Below, piece after piece: positions 34,589 through 43,974 of a stretch of 60,788 nucleotides of DNA. Source of the stretch: Muribaculaceae bacterium (GTDB lineage: Bacteria; Bacteroidota; Bacteroidia; Bacteroidales; Muribaculaceae); contig JAGAJP010000070.1 of NCBI GenBank assembly GCA_017626045.1, positions 1 through 60,788 on the forward strand. The letters run 5' to 3'. Under the pieces are notes generated by a model. It made no database searches. It was not told the origin of the DNA and worked only from the letters and a program-made list of their open reading frames with translations. The first letter of the stretch is position 1. Each line of letters starts with the position of its first letter. Made by a program: the position numbers and the translations under genes.

Positions 34589-37500
34589 TTACCGGGCAAG
34601 CGACATATTTATCGAAACTCCGAAATTGGAGTTTGAGGTCGGGAATGCAGAAGACGACACAAGCGGTGTATTGACCTGATGGTCGAAAAAGGCGGCGAGG
34701 GTAATGCGTCTGCTCAGCACGTAGCTTGCCATGAAATTGAGCGAGAATGACTTCGTGCCCTGGGTCGCCTGGGTATACGCTGTCTCTATCCTCCTTATAA
34801 GGCTTGAGTTGTTGGCAAAGTTCAGGTCAAGGTCAAGCGACAGGTCATTGCTTATACCTCCCTGACGGCTTCCGATCTTAATGATCTTATTGAAGTTGGC
34901 TATTTTATAGCCTGCGCCAATAGTAATCTGACGAGATCCGGTCTCCACTACCTGACCTGCCTGTGAATTCAGGTTCAGCGTTCGGCTATCGGTATACTGT
35001 AGATTGAATTTCAAGTCATTGTTGAGAGTGAAGTTCACGCCGATCAACGGATTGAACCGCTCGGTGATCGCTACCGACGATATATTGTAAGGCGATGTCG
35101 GAACAGGATTCTGAGTGGCTTCGTCGAGCGTGAAGCCATAGTCTCCATTCACCCCTATCCAGTTGAGATAAGAACTGTAGCCGCCGATGGAATACGTGCA
35201 GTTGTATGCATGCTGCACCGTGAACGTCTTGAACCACTTCTTCATGTTGCCCATGTTGATGAATCCATCGTAGGTCACCTTCCAGTTGGGAAGCATCGCC
35301 GACAGACCCGGGAAGAGGTCAAGTGAAACCTTGTTTACATCTCCCCCGCTATAAGCGGCAAGGAATGCAGGTATCAGCACGTCGCTCGATGTCCGGCTTA
35401 CGCTGCCAACCTCTTTATTATATACGGTGCCTCCAAGAGGATTCCCCTCCATGAAGCCTCCTGTGGGATATCTCATGCCATGGTATTGCTCTTCGTAGCG
35501 GTTGGCGACTATGGGTATGTATTCCAGGAAGCGGTTGAACGCCTCGGAATAATATCCGTCTTCTGCCTTGCTCGTTTTGAGAGCCGTCTTCAACGCCATG
35601 TGGGTGCGCGTATAGTTGCCGGTACGAGATGTCGGCATGTCGCTATACATGAACTGCACCTGGTTGGTCCTGTTGTCGGTGAGGTTTTCAGTCAGGGTTA
35701 TCTTGAGGCCTCTGATCGGCTCAAGCGTGAACTCGAAATGGAATTCCTCGCCTTTGTTCCATACTGCCGGCGATGTGCTCAGTCCGTCGGTAAGCAGCCA
35801 TCCGCGGTCAAGCGCCTTGTCCACGTATGACTCGTCATAGAATCCGAACGCGAAGTCAAGTCCCGGCGACATTGGTCCGTAACCGGTGCTCTGTCCGAAA
35901 ATGTCTCCTACACTCGGCATGAACAGAGGGAGGTTGAGCGAATGGTTCTGCCGCCATCTGAACGAAAGACTGCGGGGAGCCATCAGCAGACGTAGACCAT
36001 GCTCAAGCACTTCCGTGCCGAATTTCTTCTTGTCCTTCTTCGGATTCTCTCTTACCACCAGATTGATGATATCCGAGCCTCTGTTGAGGATTTCCACGCT
36101 GTTCTCGTCCACAACCCTGCTGTTGACCTTGATGCGCTTGCCGTTGACCGTTGCGCTGACTAACACATTCTTTGTCTTAAGATTGTGCTTGAACATACTG
36201 CTTGTGTCCGGCGACAACTGGATACTCTTCTCCACACGCTTATTCTTGTCATCTTTTTTCGACACGTTCTTCTTATCTCGTGCGTTGCGAGCGTTGGTCC
36301 TGCTACCGCTCTTGCCAAATCGCTGGTTGATGGCTTTCAGATACTTGCTGTGGTTATATAGAGTCTCGAAGTTCAGCCGGGCATCGGCGTTCCATGTCGT
36401 CTGGTTCTGTATCGTGTTGCCTAAATCCACGTCCTGAACCTGTGTGCCTCGGTCCCACTGATAGTTTGACGTATAGCTTACCGACCCGGTCAGATAGTCC
36501 AGGAACGGTATCTTGTTAAACGGAGCCTTGTATGAGCCCGTAAACGTCTGAGTATAGTTCCAAGGCGTTCCGAGACCCTTGATGGAGTTAAGGACTGTGT
36601 CTTTCCAGTCACGATACTTGTCAGGAAACAGTTTCTTGTTGACTGCTCCGATAGTCTCCTCTATACGGGCTATCGTATTGCTCGAGAAGGAGAGGGTCAG
36701 CGACTGGATGGGATTCCAGTTGATGGAGAACTGGCGGTCCCAAAGGAAGTTCTTGCTCACCTGCACAGGCAGCTGCATGTCCACATCCACCTCCGAACGA
36801 GTCTGCTGCTCGTAATAGTGACGCGACATGCTTGTGTAGAATGTGAGGTTGTTAAACAGCCAGTTGATCTGCCAGTCCTTGAGGAACTTCTGGAATTTAC
36901 CTTTGCCCTTTATCTTTGAAAACGGCTTGACTGGCTTGAAATACGGAGAATATGAATACTGGAACGATCCCCGATAGTCGGAAGTGTTCTCGTATTCTGT
37001 AGTCGGATCCATATTCCGCTGCTTATTGAAGTTGAATGCCACGGTGAAGTTCGATGGATCCCAGGGCATCGCGTTTTTCGACGTCACGTTGAAGCGCATG
37101 TTGGAAAGCGAGAACGATTCCGTAGTCTTCTTTGTCAGCGAGTAGTTCTTTATCGAGTCCTTCTCGGCTTTCGTGGTCGCAGCCGACAGCGCGTCTTTCA
37201 AAAGGATATCCTGGTCAAGCGGATTGTATTTAGGCGTGGATGTCTCGTTGCTGCGTGAGTAATATACCGGAGCGTTGAGCTTCAGTTTTTCGGGAAGCAG
37301 TTTTCCCACATTGCCCTGCACCGAGAAGTTATACTGGTCATAGTTGTCAAGACGTCTTGCCGAAAGCCCCTGGTCTACACTTCCGAATCCCGCAGTCTCC
37401 TTGTGCATGGCAAAATTGACCGTGGCTATGTCAGAAATGGCAAGGTTGGCATTGACCTTTGCCGCCCAACCACCCTGCTGGTTGAATTCCGTCACCTTCA

Positions 37501-40500
37501 GCTCGTTGATCCAGATTGTGCCGTCTTTCGTTGTGTTCGATTTGTTGCGAATGCCCACAAGCATGGTCCTGACATCGCTGAGCGAGGGATTACCGAGCAC
37601 CGAGATTGTGTTACGCTGGTTGTTGGGGTCTCTGATTGAATATATTTTGCCATACGACGCACCCTCAAGGCCCTCCGACATCTTGCGGTTGCGCTCCACC
37701 TTAGCATTTGTCAGAGATTCAAACGAGAGGTCAAGGAAGTTGTTCTGAGGCCAAACGAGCCACCTGTCGGCACTCGACATGTTGTTGTAGTTGCCGGGAG
37801 CCGTGACATCGAGAGGTATCTCATATTCATAATAGTTGTTCTTCACATCGGATCCGAGTCTGACAAACACGGCGAAGTCTCCGTCTTTTAGATTGGTTCT
37901 GTCATCCACGTCGGCCTCGGCGTGAACCCACATCTGAAGCCTCTTGTAGATACGGAGGTCCATCTGCGTGTTCTTGTATATTCCACGAGCGTCGCCGGGC
38001 TGGACACCGGTCAGCTTCAACTGAAGTGACTGCTCGTTGAGCAGCGTGGCGGCTGCGGCGCTTGCGTCCTGGATTCGTGTCACGTTTGGCGGCAACACAT
38101 AGTTTACAGGCGTCCGCTTGGAGTTCTCCTCGATGTTTACCACACTCATGTCGAGATCTCCTTCAGCGGGAGAGTCGTTGCGTGAATTGAGGTTGAACTT
38201 GTAGTCTCGCCATTCGCCGCGTACCAGTTCCAGAGAACCGAAACGGAGATGAGTGACCTCCGAGAATCCGGTCATAAACATGCGCGCAAAGCGAATTGTG
38301 GAGAAATCGGATATTCCTCCCACAACCTTGTCAGGACTCGACAAGGGTATCTTGAACTGATACCACACTGCTTCCTGCGATCCGTCGCGCGTGGTGACCT
38401 GGGTTACCTGGCGGTCAGTGACATAATTCTTGCCCACCACAAGATCTTCAGGGCGGATGGAAACGCGATACTGGAAATATCTCTCATATTCGTTGAGCGT
38501 ATTGTCCTGGTTGATGTCTTCGACATCCGGCACCGCCCTGCTCGACTGATACTGGGGATTCGAGCTCTGGTCGGGCGATAGGGAGTTGCCCTCCACTCCG
38601 TTGTAATGCTTGTATCTGTCAAGTATCGATGTATGCTGGGCATCGTAATAGTCAGATCTGAAGAAATGATAGTTGTCGCCCGCTGGGTCATTGAATACCG
38701 ACATCGGGTCGTCTTGCATGGCTGCCACAGTGCTCGCCGGAAGCTTCACACGAAGTTTTTCCACGAAGTCTCTGTAGGTCGGGAAGTTGAACTCCTCTTC
38801 CGTCGACACCCCATCAAGTCCCACATCCTGAAGAAGACGAGCGTCGGGGGTGTTCTCGAAAGCATACGTCAGTGAGTTCTGCTTGGAAACCTTGCCCCAA
38901 ACAGTCTCTTCGATAAACTCATTGTCGCCGTCGACAGGAAGTCCGTTCTCATAGCTCTTCATGCCGTCTTTGAGTATGTCTTCGGATATCTCTCCGAAAT
39001 TGAAATAAAGGTCTCCTCCGGGGTTCGGCGGCGCATCCTTGTCAAGAAACGGGTCAAGCATCCAGAACTGCAGATACTCCACGTTGGAAGTCTCGAAATT
39101 GGAGTTTTCTATTCTCCGCATTATGCCTCCCCAGCGCTTCTCGGGATTAAGCAGATACCCGTCGCTGCCCACGTCGTCGACGTCTACGTTGTAGGGACCT
39201 CTTTCTTTGGGATAGAAGGAAAGGTTTAACGTCTGGATGTAATTGGCGTCTCCATAGTTGGTCTCACGTCCGGGATATATCTCACGGACCTGTATCTCCC
39301 TTACATAAGGATTGGACAGCTGCTTGAGGTCATTTTTCAGATAGCCCGGAAGCATGGAACTGTTCTTCTGCGTGAAGATACGGTCTATGTAATTCCACGC
39401 CAACAGTGCTCTGTTCTTTCCGTATGCCGGATTGTTGCTGAGCGATGCCTCGGGGAAAAGAGCATCCGACGAGTTGTCCTGAGGTGTCGACGCGAGAAAC
39501 CAGCTGTAAGGGTTCCTTAAGTCTATACCCGTCTGGGATGTCTCGAAATCATCTATATACGAACTGCCCTGATTGGTGCCGGTCTTCTGCTTGGAGGGTA
39601 TAAGCTGGGCGTATTCCGCCACAAGGTTGAGCGACGACGGAGCCGTGGCGTTGATGGTCGGCACCTTGTTGAGCAGGTTGGTGAGCCACATGAACTGCTT
39701 GTTGTAGCTAAGGTTGAAACCGAACATGGTATTGTTGATGATTTCTTCTCCTATCGCCACTTTCTCCGTCAGTGACTTCTCTCCGAAATGTAGAAGTGTT
39801 CCACCTACGGTAAGATCCTTGTTAAACCGATACTGTGCGTCAAGACCCATCAGCGTCTTGCGCTGCATGGAAAACATTGACTGGTTTTCCAGCGACACGC
39901 TGACGTTGGTGCCCGAATCTATGATGCTCTGGTTGGTGATGGTGACTATACCCATCGAATAGTCCACTGTATAGTCGCTGTTTTCCGTAAGCACCGCGCC
40001 TCCGGCTGTAACTACCACGGATCCTCTCGGCACGTTCATTGCACCAAGATTAATCTGGCTGCCTCGCCCGGAGGTGTATTCTCCGGAGATGGTAAACTTG
40101 TTCTTGTCGGCAAACTGCTTTGCCACTACAAGCGTGGAGTCGTACAGCTCCTGATATACATATCGCTCGGCAAGAGCGTCATTCCCTATTTGCTCTCGGA
40201 GATTGCTGCCGAAGGGCTCGGCGACCGGGAATATGATCTTTCCGCTCGACGACTGTATGGTGTAGCCTTCGATGAAGTCGAAGATTCCGTCGCTCACCGA
40301 TTCTCCGTTGGAGTCTATACGGTCAAGGCCCATCACCTGGATGAGAGGCTTGTTGGAAATGACTCCTACCGGAAGATACGGTATCTCTATGCCTGTGGAG
40401 TCGCTGAGATATTTTATGTTCAGCTTGAAGTTGCTCTTCTGCACCTGATATGCACCGAGACTGTACACGTTCTTCATCATCAGCTGCCACATGGGAAGCT

Positions 40501-42055
40501 TGGGCGACACCGTGGTGCCGCGCAGCATCTTCAGATAGAGCGCAGACTCCGTTGAAGGCACATCGCCCGAGAATTCGCCCACTTGATAGACCTTGCCGTT
40601 GAACGTGTATTCGAATGCCACGGCAAGGACCTCGTCGGTGTTGAGAGCCTGCTTCAGCGAAATGTAGCCGAGGTTGGAATTGAGGGTGTATTCACTCGAG
40701 TTGAGCAGTCGGGCACTCTCCACTTTCTCAAAGTCCTTTCCTCCTTCTATGCCGTAGGCACGCAGCGGCTTCAAGACCTCGGTCACCTGATTGATGTTCC
40801 GCGCATTCGGATATTCCGACTTCAGTATCTGAAGCATGTTGTTGCTTCCGTTGGACGGCACTGGGAGAGTCATGTCCGGTGTCCAGTAATCGTTGCCGAG
40901 ACGAGTGTTCTCGCCAAGGTCCATGAACGCCACAAAGTTGCGGCTTTCATCAAACTTCTGGGTCTTGTTGGTGATCCAGACCTCGATGCGCGTTATGTTG
41001 ATGCCCGACGACACGTATGGAAGTTTCTTGCAGAATTCATCATAATTACTGTAGAAATACTGGCTTAGAAAGAAGTGTCGGTTGGCGTCGTAGTCCGATG
41101 TAGGAATCTCGTAGCGTGTGGACTGGACTCCTCCCTGGGTGGAGATGGTCTTTGACTCTGAATTCTGTTGCGACAGAAGGCCGGTAAGAGTCAGTTTGCC
41201 GAACTGAAGTTTTGCCTTGGCTCCGAAAAGCGCGGTTCCGCCTCTGATAAGACTGCTTCCGGTGGTCATGCTCACGTTGCCGGCCTCGAGGTTCTTGATG
41301 ATTTCGTCTTCCTTTCCCTCATACTGAAGTTTCAGTTTCTGCGAGTCAAAACTGAAGGTGGCGTCGGTGTTGTAGTTCATGTTGAACTTCATCTTGTCGC
41401 CTACCGATGCATTGATAGTGGCCTGTATCTTCTGATTGAAGTCGAAATATGTCTTTCTCCGTGATTTCAATGACAGCGCAGGATTATCCGTCTTGTTGCT
41501 CTTCACGCCCGCCGACAGCTGCACCGAGCCTTGGGTGGTGAGACGCACTCCCCCCGGTCCGAACACTTTCTCGAGAGGTCCGAGAGAAAAATTCATGTCA
41601 AGGATATTGAACGCCTCTTTCCCCTTATTCTCATAAATAGACTGGTTCTGACTGTGGAAATAGTCATACATCTCGCTACGGTTGGCAATCTCGTGATACT
41701 GCTCCGCCGTCATCAAAAAGGGAGTCACGATGTCTTTGTCGCCAATCTTGGTATGAAGCACATACATGCCCGACTCCGGGTCATATACCGCTTCTGTCTT
41801 TATGTTGGAGGGATTTCTAAGGTCAGCCGGATATTCTCCAGGCTTATAGTCTTCTGCTTTTGTCTGCACTGTGGGACGCACCGGCGAAAGCATACCGGAT
41901 GTGTCCTTATCCTCAACAGGCATGACCGGAGCCGGCGGAGGAGCCTCAAGATTCGATTTTGTGTATTGAGAGTATGACGTAAGCGACAGTGCCAGTGCTC
42001 CTATGAGCGCTGCCACTGCCAATATATGCTTTATTTTGTTTCCGCGTCTGTTCAA
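34589..42055 (-). CDS. sprA: SprA, outer-membrane translocon of the type IX secretion system
   Basis: 2488 residues, close to known SprA and Sov proteins (about 2400-2500). It starts with a signal peptide (HILAVAALIGALALSLTSYSQ). Long beta-rich stretches follow, with characteristic blocks such as SFDSQKLKLQYEGKEDEIIK, YIDDFETSQTGIDLRNPYSW and FKTFTVQHAYNCTYSIGGYS. SprA forms a giant 36-stranded barrel through which folded cargo with C-terminal signals leaves the periplasm; that is family knowledge. The gene lies 55 bp downstream of ruvA, an arrangement I recall from other Bacteroidota. The non-coding stretch 34276-34588 holds nothing I recognise. Confidence 0.95.
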   Translation of the reverse strand: MNRRGNKIKHILAVAALIGALALSLTSYSQYTKSNLEAPPPAPVMPVEDKDTSGMLSPVRPTVQTKAEDYKPGEYPADLRNPSNIKTEAVYDPESGMYVLHTKIGDKDIVTPFLMTAEQYHEIANRSEMYDYFHSQNQSIYENKGKEAFNILDMNFSLGPLEKVFGPGGVRLTTQGSVQLSAGVKSNKTDNPALSLKSRRKTYFDFNQKIQATINASVGDKMKFNMNYNTDATFSFDSQKLKLQYEGKEDEIIKNLEAGNVSMTTGSSLIRGGTALFGAKAKLQFGKLTLTGLLSQQNSESKTISTQGGVQSTRYEIPTSDYDANRHFFLSQYFYSNYDEFCKKLPYVSSGINITRIEVWITNKTQKFDESRNFVAFMDLGENTRLGNDYWTPDMTLPVPSNGSNNMLQILKSEYPNARNINQVTEVLKPLRAYGIEGGKDFEKVESARLLNSSEYTLNSNLGYISLKQALNTDEVLAVAFEYTFNGKVYQVGEFSGDVPSTESALYLKMLRGTTVSPKLPMWQLMMKNVYSLGAYQVQKSNFKLNIKYLSDSTGIEIPYLPVGVISNKPLIQVMGLDRIDSNGESVSDGIFDFIEGYTIQSSSGKIIFPVAEPFGSNLREQIGNDALAERYVYQELYDSTLVVAKQFADKNKFTISGEYTSGRGSQINLGAMNVPRGSVVVTAGGAVLTENSDYTVDYSMGIVTITNQSIIDSGTNVSVSLENQSMFSMQRKTLMGLDAQYRFNKDLTVGGTLLHFGEKSLTEKVAIGEEIINNTMFGFNLSYNKQFMWLTNLLNKVPTINATAPSSLNLVAEYAQLIPSKQKTGTNQGSSYIDDFETSQTGIDLRNPYSWFLASTPQDNSSDALFPEASLSNNPAYGKNRALLAWNYIDRIFTQKNSSMLPGYLKNDLKQLSNPYVREIQVREIYPGRETNYGDANYIQTLNLSFYPKERGPYNVDVDDVGSDGYLLNPEKRWGGIMRRIENSNFETSNVEYLQFWMLDPFLDKDAPPNPGGDLYFNFGEISEDILKDGMKSYENGLPVDGDNEFIEETVWGKVSKQNSLTYAFENTPDARLLQDVGLDGVSTEEEFNFPTYRDFVEKLRVKLPASTVAAMQDDPMSVFNDPAGDNYHFFRSDYYDAQHTSILDRYKHYNGVEGNSLSPDQSSNPQYQSSRAVPDVEDINQDNTLNEYERYFQYRVSIRPEDLVVGKNYVTDRQVTQVTTRDGSQEAVWYQFKIPLSSPDKVVGGISDFSTIRFARMFMTGFSEVTHLRFGSLELVRGEWRDYKFNLNSRNDSPAEGDLDMSVVNIEENSKRTPVNYVLPPNVTRIQDASAAAATLLNEQSLQLKLTGVQPGDARGIYKNTQMDLRIYKRLQMWVHAEADVDDRTNLKDGDFAVFVRLGSDVKNNYYEYEIPLDVTAPGNYNNMSSADRWLVWPQNNFLDLSFESLTNAKVERNRKMSEGLEGASYGKIYSIRDPNNQRNTISVLGNPSLSDVRTMLVGIRNKSNTTKDGTIWINELKVTEFNQQGGWAAKVNANLAISDIATVNFAMHKETAGFGSVDQGLSARRLDNYDQYNFSVQGNVGKLLPEKLKLNAPVYYSRSNETSTPKYNPLDQDILLKDALSAATTKAEKDSIKNYSLTKKTTESFSLSNMRFNVTSKNAMPWDPSNFTVAFNFNKQRNMDPTTEYENTSDYRGSFQYSYSPYFKPVKPFSKIKGKGKFQKFLKDWQINWLFNNLTFYTSMSRHYYEQQTRSEVDVDMQLPVQVSKNFLWDRQFSINWNPIQSLTLSFSSNTIARIEETIGAVNKKLFPDKYRDWKDTVLNSIKGLGTPWNYTQTFTGSYKAPFNKIPFLDYLTGSVSYTSNYQWDRGTQVQDVDLGNTIQNQTTWNADARLNFETLYNHSKYLKAINQRFGKSGSRTNARNARDKKNVSKKDDKNKRVEKSIQLSPDTSSMFKHNLKTKNVLVSATVNGKRIKVNSRVVDENSVEILNRGSDIINLVVRENPKKDKKKFGTEVLEHGLRLLMAPRSLSFRWRQNHSLNLPLFMPSVGDIFGQSTGYGPMSPGLDFAFGFYDESYVDKALDRGWLLTDGLSTSPAVWNKGEEFHFEFTLEPIRGLKITLTENLTDNRTNQVQFMYSDMPTSRTGNYTRTHMALKTALKTSKAEDGYYSEAFNRFLEYIPIVANRYEEQYHGMRYPTGGFMEGNPLGGTVYNKEVGSVSRTSSDVLIPAFLAAYSGGDVNKVSLDLFPGLSAMLPNWKVTYDGFINMGNMKKWFKTFTVQHAYNCTYSIGGYSSYLNWIGVNGDYGFTLDEATQNPVPTSPYNISSVAITERFNPLIGVNFTLNNDLKFNLQYTDSRTLNLNSQAGQVVETGSRQITIGAGYKIANFNKIIKIGSRQGGISNDLSLDLDLNFANNSSLIRRIETAYTQATQGTKSFSLNFMASYVLSRRITLAAFFDHQVNTPLVSSSAFPTSNSNFGVSINMSLAR

Positions 42056-42110
42056 GTCGTTTAGTCCTTTCCAAACAAACGCCCGGTTGCAAAACTTCGG
42101 AGTATGAGCC

Positions 42111-42692
42111 TCAAAGCATTGTCAGAGCAAGCTTTATGGCCTTTTCTGTAGTCAGTTCCGGCTGGTCGGTCAAAAGTTTCCTCAGAGCGGCTTTGCTCGA
42201 CTGAGCATTGAATCCCAGCATCACAAGGGCTGACACCGCATCTTCGTAGACTTCTCCTGCAACGGGCGTACTTGAATCTAACGATATTTCGGCACCTTTT
42301 ATTTTATCTTTCAGGTCAACAATTATCCTTTGCGCGGTCTTGCCTCCTATTCCTTTCACCTTTTTCAGAGCTTCCGGACGGTCGTTGGAGATAGCGTCTA
42401 CAAGCTGCCCTTCTGTCAAAGACGACAGTATCAGCCTCGCGGTATTGGGGCCTACGCCGCTAACACCTATCAACTGCCGGAAAAGATCCCGCGACTGCCG
42501 GGTCAGGAAACCATAGAGATCATGCGCGTCCTCGCGTATGCTTTCGTGCACATAAAGTTTCGCCTGATTCTTCTGACGAAGTTTCTCATAGTCCATGAGA
42601 GTGATGTTCAGTCCATACCCCACTCCAGCGCATTCCAGAACCGCGAGTGTCGGTTCCAATTCCCCTATGCTGCCGTTGATATACTCTATCAT
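42111..42692 (-). CDS. ruvA: Holliday junction branch-migration protein RuvA
   Basis: 193 residues, normal length. An N-terminal OB fold (MIEYINGSIGELEPTLAVLECAGVGYGL by position 1-28) is followed by two helix-hairpin-helix motifs (LIGVSGVGPNTARLIL and VKGIGGKTAQRIIVDLKDK) and a small C-terminal domain that regulates RuvB (DAVSALVMLGFNAQSSKAAL). It binds four-way junctions and loads RuvB. It is divergent from recR and upstream of sprA. Confidence 0.96.
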   Translation of the reverse strand: MIEYINGSIGELEPTLAVLECAGVGYGLNITLMDYEKLRQKNQAKLYVHESIREDAHDLYGFLTRQSRDLFRQLIGVSGVGPNTARLILSSLTEGQLVDAISNDRPEALKKVKGIGGKTAQRIIVDLKDKIKGAEISLDSSTPVAGEVYEDAVSALVMLGFNAQSSKAALRKLLTDQPELTTEKAIKLALTML

Positions 42693-42716
42693 TTTCTTTA
42701 AGTTTAATTCTCAATT

Positions 42717-42752
42717 TTTGCAAAATTAATGATTTGTTGCTAATTTTGCAAT
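42717..42752. promoter_or_regulatory. Overlapping divergent promoters of recR and ruvA
   Basis: For recR: TTTG at 42717-42720, 20-bp spacer, TAATTTTG at 42741-42748, only 4 bp before the ATG at 42753. For ruvA: TAATTTTG on the minus strand at 42721-42728 with a 3/4 -33 match at 42749-42752 and a 20-bp spacer. The two promoters occupy the same 36 bp, so only one polymerase can bind at a time. Confidence 0.65.
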
Positions 42753-43361
42753 ATGAATCAGTCATATAATTCCCAACTTCTTGACAACGCGGTGGCGGAG
42801 CTCGGAAAACTTCCGGGCATCGGGCATAAGACAGCCCTGCGGCTCGCCCTGCATCTGCTAAGGCAGGATGAAGGCGAGGCAGTGGCTTTGGGAGAGTCTA
42901 TCATCAACATGAGACGACAGATCCGGTATTGCCGAACCTGTCACAATATATCCGACAAAGAGACCTGCGACATTTGCGCCGACTCATCTCGCGACAGATC
43001 TGTCATCTGCGTGGTGGAGAACATCAAGGATCTTATCTCCATCGAGGCTACCGGTGAGCACAGGGGACTTTACCATGTGCTCGGAGGCGTAATATCGCCT
43101 CTCGAGGGAGTCTCACCCTCCGACCTTGAAATAGCGTCGCTTGTGGATCGAGTGGCTAATGGCGGCATTCTGGAGGTGATTCTTGCGCTCAGCCCTACAA
43201 TGGAGGGTGACACAACAAATTTCTATATATCAAGAAAACTGGCGCCCTTTAATGTCGAGATCAGTATGCTGGCTCGAGGAGTCAGCATCGGAAACAATCT
43301 TGAGTATACCGATGAACTGACTCTCGGCAGGTCCATCATCAACCGTGTACCCTACCGCTGA
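42753..43361 (+). CDS. recR: Recombination mediator RecR
   Basis: 202 residues. A helix-hairpin-helix ([22 protein letters not shown]) is followed by the four-Cys zinc finger ([17 protein letters not shown], about 58-75), a Toprim domain ([29 protein letters not shown] by position 80-110, with conserved Glu) and the Walker-B-like C-terminus ([26 protein letters not shown], split at GVS). RecR with RecO and RecF loads RecA at gaps. The start codon lies only 4 bp after its -7 element, so the mRNA may be leaderless. Confidence 0.97.
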   Translation: MNQSYNSQLLDNAVAELGKLPGIGHKTALRLALHLLRQDEGEAVALGESIINMRRQIRYCRTCHNISDKETCDICADSSRDRSVICVVENIKDLISIEATGEHRGLYHVLGGVISPLEGVSPSDLEIASLVDRVANGGILEVILALSPTMEGDTTNFYISRKLAPFNVEISMLARGVSIGNNLEYTDELTLGRSIINRVPYR

Positions 43362-43400
43362 CATTTTTTGTGAGATATACTCTAAAGCAATGGTCTAATT

Positions 43401-43904
43401 ATGAATTATAATTTAAAACTGCGCGCTGTCGAGCCGGAAGACGCCCGGAAGATGTTTGAGGCGGAGTCTGACCCGGATGCATGGAGATATTCCGATTATA
43501 TAGCGCCGCTGAGCATGGAGCAGCTGAACCGGTATGCACTCACATACGATGCCGACCCATTCGGTGCCGGTCAGTTGAGGCTCATTCTCGAGGCAGACGG
43601 CGAAACCGCCGGAATCATTGATCTTTTTGACATTTCCGCAAGGCACCTCAGGGCTGATACAGGCATTTATATATTTCCGCACTTCCGAGGCAAGGGAATT
43701 GGAACCAACGCGCTCCGGCTCCTTATCGAATACTGCCGCGACAGACTGGCTCTTCACCAGCTGACAGCGACTGTGTCTGAACTCAATGACGGCGCAATGC
43801 GTTGCTATAGCAAGGCAGGATTCATCAAATCCGGTTCACGCCCCGACTGGTTAAGGAACTCCAAGGGTTATGAAAACGCTGACATTCTGCATGTTGTGCT
43901 ATAG
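43401..43904 (+). CDS. GNAT-family N-acetyltransferase
   Basis: 167 residues. The acetyl-CoA-binding motif is ADTGIYIFPHFRGKGIGTNAL (R-G-K-G-I-G), after a strand AGIIDLFDI and before a RCYSKAGFIKSG-like motif B (MRCYSKAGF). The N-terminal LRAVEPEDARKMFEAESDP is typical for the RimJ/SpeG branch. The acceptor is unknown. It follows recR by about 40 bp and may share its transcript. Confidence 0.88.
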   Translation: MNYNLKLRAVEPEDARKMFEAESDPDAWRYSDYIAPLSMEQLNRYALTYDADPFGAGQLRLILEADGETAGIIDLFDISARHLRADTGIYIFPHFRGKGIGTNALRLLIEYCRDRLALHQLTATVSELNDGAMRCYSKAGFIKSGSRPDWLRNSKGYENADILHVVL

Positions 43905-43974
43905 ACTCCCTCCCAATGGAGTCCCCGTAATCATCAGCTGTGCTGATTCTTATTAATCAACAAAATATTTTCAA

